NCBI GenBank assembly: GCA_001801825.1
Contig: MGYR01000037.1
Location: forward strand, 1-8,147
Length of the DNA stretch: 8,147 bases
Direction: 5' to 3'
DNA from: Gammaproteobacteria bacterium RIFCSPLOWO2_02_FULL_56_15
GTDB lineage: Bacteria; Pseudomonadota; Gammaproteobacteria; Eutrophobiales; Eutrophobiaceae
A program made the position numbers and the translations under genes. This document shows, piece by piece, positions 5,134 through 8,147 of this stretch. Each line of letters starts with the position of its first letter. The first letter of the stretch is position 1. The notes below the pieces were generated by a model that saw only the letters and a program-made list of their open reading frames with translations, made no database searches and was not told the origin of the DNA.

Positions 5134-7137
5134 ATGAAACAATATGTCGCCACTGCGGTATTGCTTATCATCGTGCCCGCCATCGCCTGGGCGGCAGACA
5201 TCACTACCACTGGCGAGCTGATCGTCGATCCCCCCACTCTTATGGCGATTGGTATTGCATGGCCCATAGAGGGGGATGACAACCGCAATGCGCGGGTTTC
5301 CATTAGCTATCGCAAAAAAGGCGAGGTGGAATGGTCTCAAGGACTCGATCCGCTGCGTCTTCAGAATGAGCAGACCTACACGCGAGGATCACTGGATTAC
5401 ACAGCGCCCAACATGTTCGCCGGCAGCCTCTTCGATCTGGAGGAGGATACGGAATATGAAGTACGGCTGCAGCTACAGGACCCGGATGGAGTCCAGGGCG
5501 GATCCGGGAAGACGGTTGCCATCCGAACCCGCGCCGAGCCACAACCGGCATCCAACGGCCGTATTTTTCATGTTTATCCTCCGGGATACGCGGGGAATCG
5601 TCAGGAGCCTGCTTTCTCCGGCCTGCTGGAAGCGTACTACATGGCCTCGCTGGGTGGAGACTGGAGTCGTGCCTCACCACCGCGGGTGCGCCCGGGGGAT
5701 ATCATCAAGGTTCACGCCGGTGTGTACCTCAGCAAGCACGATCATTACTCCCACGAGCTGAATTCGAGGTTCACGACCTGCTGCGGAACGCCGTGGGATG
5801 CCACCTATTATCTGACCCAGGACGGCACTGCGGAGCGCCCGATCGCCATCGTTGCGGCGGGTGATGGCGAAGTGATCTTCGATGGTGACGGTAATGCCGT
5901 ACTGTTCAATCTCATGGGCGCACAATATCACTACTTCGAAGGCATTAGCTTCCGCAACACGGGCACCGCAATTGAAGCAGGCATGAAAGACATTGCCGGT
6001 GCGCAGGGCATCACGGTGAAACATTCGCGTTTCGAAAACATTGGTACGGCCGTGCATTCAGACTGGTCCGGTTCGAGCGGCTTCTATATTGCCGACAACG
6101 ATATGCTCGGCCGGGAAGACCTGAATTATGTATACACCTGGTATGCGATTAAGCCGTGGTCCGATCGGCCGGATTTCGCTGAGCGCGCCAAGCTGAAGTC
6201 CTTTTATGCCATCTCTATCTATGGTCAAGGGCATGTTATCGCCTACAACCGCGTGCGGGGATTCCATGACGGGATCGACCACGCTACCTACGGTATGCCG
6301 GACAACTATCCGGATACCCCGCAAGAGCGATTGCCCGTGGCGATAGACATCTACAACAACGACGTTTCGGTCGTTCATGATAACTGTTTCGAGGCGGATG
6401 GATCCGTACGTAATGTGCGAGTGATGCGCAACCGCTGTTTCAACGCACCACTCGGCGCCATGAGCCCCCAACCCGTGCTCGGTGGACCGGTATACTTCAT
6501 CCGTAATATCGTTTACAACGCGTGGTGGGGACCGGTGAAGATCCATGGCGAACCTTCCGGCGTTTATTACCTGAACAATACCTATATCGGGGAGTTCAAA
6601 CAGCTCACGCCGATGTCCAATGTGCATCTGCGCAACAATCTGCTGCTGGGGCAAGGCACGGCGCCGCGATTACTGTCGCTGGACACATTCACCAACTACA
6701 GCTCTTCCGACTACAACGGATTTCGTCCCAATCCGGAGTCGCAGGAAGCCTTTGCCTGGAACTCTCCGCCATTCGAGGAAGTCCGGAATTTCTATCCGGC
6801 GCATCGCGACCCGCTGCAGAACACACCCATTGCGCTGACCCAACGGGCCTTCCCGACTCTGCAGGCCTACTCACGAGAGACGGGGCAGGATCGCCACAGC
6901 CGGCTGGTGGATTATGATATCTTCGTCCATGCCCCGATGCCGGACTTCTCCGATCCTACCCGGGTTGTTGCGGTGGATTCGGTGGACCTGCGATTGCGCG
7001 AAGGTGCGACAGCTATCGACGCCGGTATCGCGTTGCCGAATGTGACCGATGGTTTCAAGGGAAGTGCGCCCGACCTCGGCGCCTATGAATTCGGTGAGCC
7101 ACTGCCACGTTATGGGCCGCGACCAAGGCCCGACTAA
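5134..7137 (+). CDS. Secreted FN3 and right-handed beta-helix protein
   Basis: A 667-residue exported protein. The signal peptide M-K-Q-Y-V ... A-I-A-W-A is cleaved near residue 20. Residues about 32-134 form a fibronectin type III-like domain (D-L-E-E-D-T-E-Y-E-V-R-L-Q and a closing V-A-I-R-T-R). From about 143 to 530 the sequence has the rhythm of a right-handed parallel beta-helix. It begins R-V-R-P-G-D-I-I-K-V-H-A-G-V-Y-L, then shows repeated N-x-(I/V) turns such as Y-F-E-G-I-S-F-R-N-T-G, Y-F-I-R-N-I-V-Y-N-A and V-Y-Y-L-N-N-T-Y. The end (A-T-A-I-D-A-G ... A-P-D-L-G-A-Y-E-F-G, 625-654) is the cap typical of this family. Four Cys (216, 217, 418, 435) could form disulfides. Known relatives include polysaccharide lyases, epimerases and glycosidases; I cannot assign a substrate or catalytic residues. 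It follows the diguanylate cyclase gene, with the recombinase relic between, and ends before a terminator. Confidence 0.9.
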   Translation: MKQYVATAVLLIIVPAIAWAADITTTGELIVDPPTLMAIGIAWPIEGDDNRNARVSISYRKKGEVEWSQGLDPLRLQNEQTYTRGSLDYTAPNMFAGSLFDLEEDTEYEVRLQLQDPDGVQGGSGKTVAIRTRAEPQPASNGRIFHVYPPGYAGNRQEPAFSGLLEAYYMASLGGDWSRASPPRVRPGDIIKVHAGVYLSKHDHYSHELNSRFTTCCGTPWDATYYLTQDGTAERPIAIVAAGDGEVIFDGDGNAVLFNLMGAQYHYFEGISFRNTGTAIEAGMKDIAGAQGITVKHSRFENIGTAVHSDWSGSSGFYIADNDMLGREDLNYVYTWYAIKPWSDRPDFAERAKLKSFYAISIYGQGHVIAYNRVRGFHDGIDHATYGMPDNYPDTPQERLPVAIDIYNNDVSVVHDNCFEADGSVRNVRVMRNRCFNAPLGAMSPQPVLGGPVYFIRNIVYNAWWGPVKIHGEPSGVYYLNNTYIGEFKQLTPMSNVHLRNNLLLGQGTAPRLLSLDTFTNYSSSDYNGFRPNPESQEAFAWNSPPFEEVRNFYPAHRDPLQNTPIALTQRAFPTLQAYSRETGQDRHSRLVDYDIFVHAPMPDFSDPTRVVAVDSVDLRLREGATAIDAGIALPNVTDGFKGSAPDLGAYEFGEPLPRYGPRPRPD

Positions 7138-7170
7138 CGCACTACATTAATTCCGATCGCTTCGCTCACC

Positions 7171-7204
7171 CGCCGCGCAAGAGCTACGCACTTGCGCGGC
7201 GTTT
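7171..7204 (+). terminator. Intrinsic terminator of the beta-helix gene
   Basis: A perfect 11-bp G+C-rich stem, CGCCGCGCAAG (7171-7181) with CTTGCGCGGCG (7191-7201), 9-nt loop, followed by TTT at 7202-7204. It lies 33 nt after the beta-helix stop. The T run is short. On the minus strand no T run follows, so it is probably not a terminator for the convergent dehydrogenase. Confidence 0.78.
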
Positions 7205-7251
7205 ATGAATTGCGTTAAAGCACAGCATTTAAGAACAATGTGAAATGACAG

Positions 7252-8147
7252 TTAGCCGCGATAACTCTTGCGGGCCTGCCGGCGATGCGCAATCTCACGT
7301 GGATAAATATCCGCATGCGTCACGCGCGCCGCGGCGGCGAGGCGGCCGGGAGGCGCCTCACCCTCCGGCACCGAGGCGATCATGGCGTCGAAGCGCTCCT
7401 GCATCCCGTCCTTGAATTCGGGATGGGTGAGGATGAACAAGTCATTGTTGCGCACACCCTCCAATACCAGTTCGCCGGCAACCAGCGGATCCATGCCCAC
7501 GGAGGGCGGCCGTGGGCGGCCGTCGGGCAGCGGCTCAGAGACATAATTCGGATCGTTCTGGGTGTTTACGAATCCAGGGCAATAGGCAGAGGTGCCCACC
7601 GTGGTGCGCTCGAGCTCGATGCGCAGCGCCTCCATCAAGCCGACCGCCGCGATCTTGGTGGCCGTGTACACACCGGCGGCGGCGCCAGGCAACACACCGC
7701 TCATCGACGAGGTGGTCACGATATGCGAGCCCTCGCCGTGTTCGATCATGTGCGGCAGGCAGGTGAACACGCCATTGTAGATGCCAGTGAAGTTCACCGC
7801 GACCGCGTTATCCCACTCCTCGAACGGCGCTTCAGAGGCCTTGCGCATCGTCTTCACGCCGGCGTTGTTCACCAGCAGATGGAGATTGCCGTACTTGGCG
7901 TTGATCTCATCCAGCAGCCGTTTCCAGCCGTCACGATCGGTCACATCATGGCGGATGGGCAGCACCCCGGCATTCGGCTCCTTGAACAGCGGCAGGGCCT
8001 GCTTCAGCCGCTCGGGGTTGCGGTAACCCACCACCACCTTCATGCCGGCATTCGAGCAGGCACGGGCGATGCCGAGGCCGATCCCGTCGGAAGAGGCGGT
8101 GATATAAGCCGTCTTGCCCGCGAGCTCGGTGAGCTGCGGGGCCTGGG
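7252..8147 (-). CDS. Short-chain dehydrogenase/reductase, N-terminus beyond right edge
   Basis: The frame is open from the right edge (first full codon 8145-8143) to TAA at 7254-7252, giving 297 visible residues. An internal ATG at 8043 lies past the cofactor loop and is not the true start. Counting from the first visible codon, the first strand K-T-A-Y-I-T-A-S-S-D-G-I-G places the cofactor motif at 16-23; its first Gly is replaced by Ala. N-N-A-G is at 93-96, catalytic Ser147 in T-T-S-S-M-S-G, and Tyr160/Lys164 in Y-T-A-T-K. The C-terminus (F-I-L-T-H-P-E-F and a basic tail ending K-S-Y-R-G) is longer than in minimal SDRs. Probably only a few residues are missing. This gene is visibly more G+C-rich than the 3300-3900 region. 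It has no signal peptide in the visible part and converges with the beta-helix gene. Substrate unknown. Confidence 0.92.
   Translation of the reverse strand, partial: QAPQLTELAGKTAYITASSDGIGLGIARACSNAGMKVVVGYRNPERLKQALPLFKEPNAGVLPIRHDVTDRDGWKRLLDEINAKYGNLHLLVNNAGVKTMRKASEAPFEEWDNAVAVNFTGIYNGVFTCLPHMIEHGEGSHIVTTSSMSGVLPGAAAGVYTATKIAAVGLMEALRIELERTTVGTSAYCPGFVNTQNDPNYVSEPLPDGRPRPPSVGMDPLVAGELVLEGVRNNDLFILTHPEFKDGMQERFDAMIASVPEGEAPPGRLAAAARVTHADIYPREIAHRRQARKSYRG

Noticed and set aside
4970..5137. A 55-codon ORF starting in an ATGA overlap with the GGDEF stop and ending over the beta-helix start, as if coupling the two genes.
   Set aside because: Its first half is the frame-one part of the recombinase relic and its second half is the out-of-frame reading of the same relic, so it is debris, not a gene.
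6058..6654. Long minus-strand open frame of 198 codons inside the beta-helix gene.
   Set aside because: Antisense shadow of a clearly coding frame; no ribosome site and no family motif.

Overview
The window looks like chromosomal DNA of a Gram-negative proteobacterium, most likely a gammaproteobacterium. This rests on Shine-Dalgarno-led genes, Sec signal peptides, a PleD-type response regulator, and a small secreted hypothetical protein whose C-x-P-N-F family I associate with that class. The assignment is an inference from gene content. No rRNA, tRNA or CRISPR array is visible.

Layout. (i) 1-421: the start of a type II toxin-antitoxin operon on the minus strand. A Phd/YefM-type antitoxin overlaps a VapC-type PIN toxin by 4 nt; the toxin runs off the left edge. 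(ii) About 520-3655: a block bounded by an 84-bp inverted repeat (copies 522-605 and 3571-3654, 73/84 identical by hand alignment, no gaps). Inside are a secreted hypothetical protein (minus), an aldo/keto reductase (plus), a short-chain dehydrogenase with an apparent signal peptide (minus) and a small unrecognised ORF overlapping the dehydrogenase start. (iii) 3655-3923: an A+T-rich gene-free stretch with a partial third copy of the repeat end and a 101-bp element with near-perfect 16-bp inverted ends just before the next gene. (iv) 3924-4973: a REC-GGDEF response regulator, predicted diguanylate cyclase. (v) 4991-5130: the decayed, frameshifted C-terminus of a tyrosine recombinase. (vi) 5134-7137: a secreted FN3 plus right-handed beta-helix protein, followed by an intrinsic terminator at 7171-7204. 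(vii) 7252-8147: a second short-chain dehydrogenase on the minus strand, missing its N-terminus at the right edge.

How it fits together. The middle of the window reads as an accessory region assembled by mobile DNA: inverted repeats, a MITE-like element, a recombinase relic and a toxin-antitoxin pair. A possible working pair is the diguanylate cyclase and the secreted beta-helix protein next to it (c-di-GMP signalling and surface polysaccharide), but only adjacency supports this. The three oxidoreductases have no visible common substrate. The strongest unexplained signals are the 84-bp inverted repeat, whose two copies share a short conserved reading frame, and the 101-bp leader element with two mutually exclusive stems. 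I do not see a convincing complete novel defence or metabolic system.
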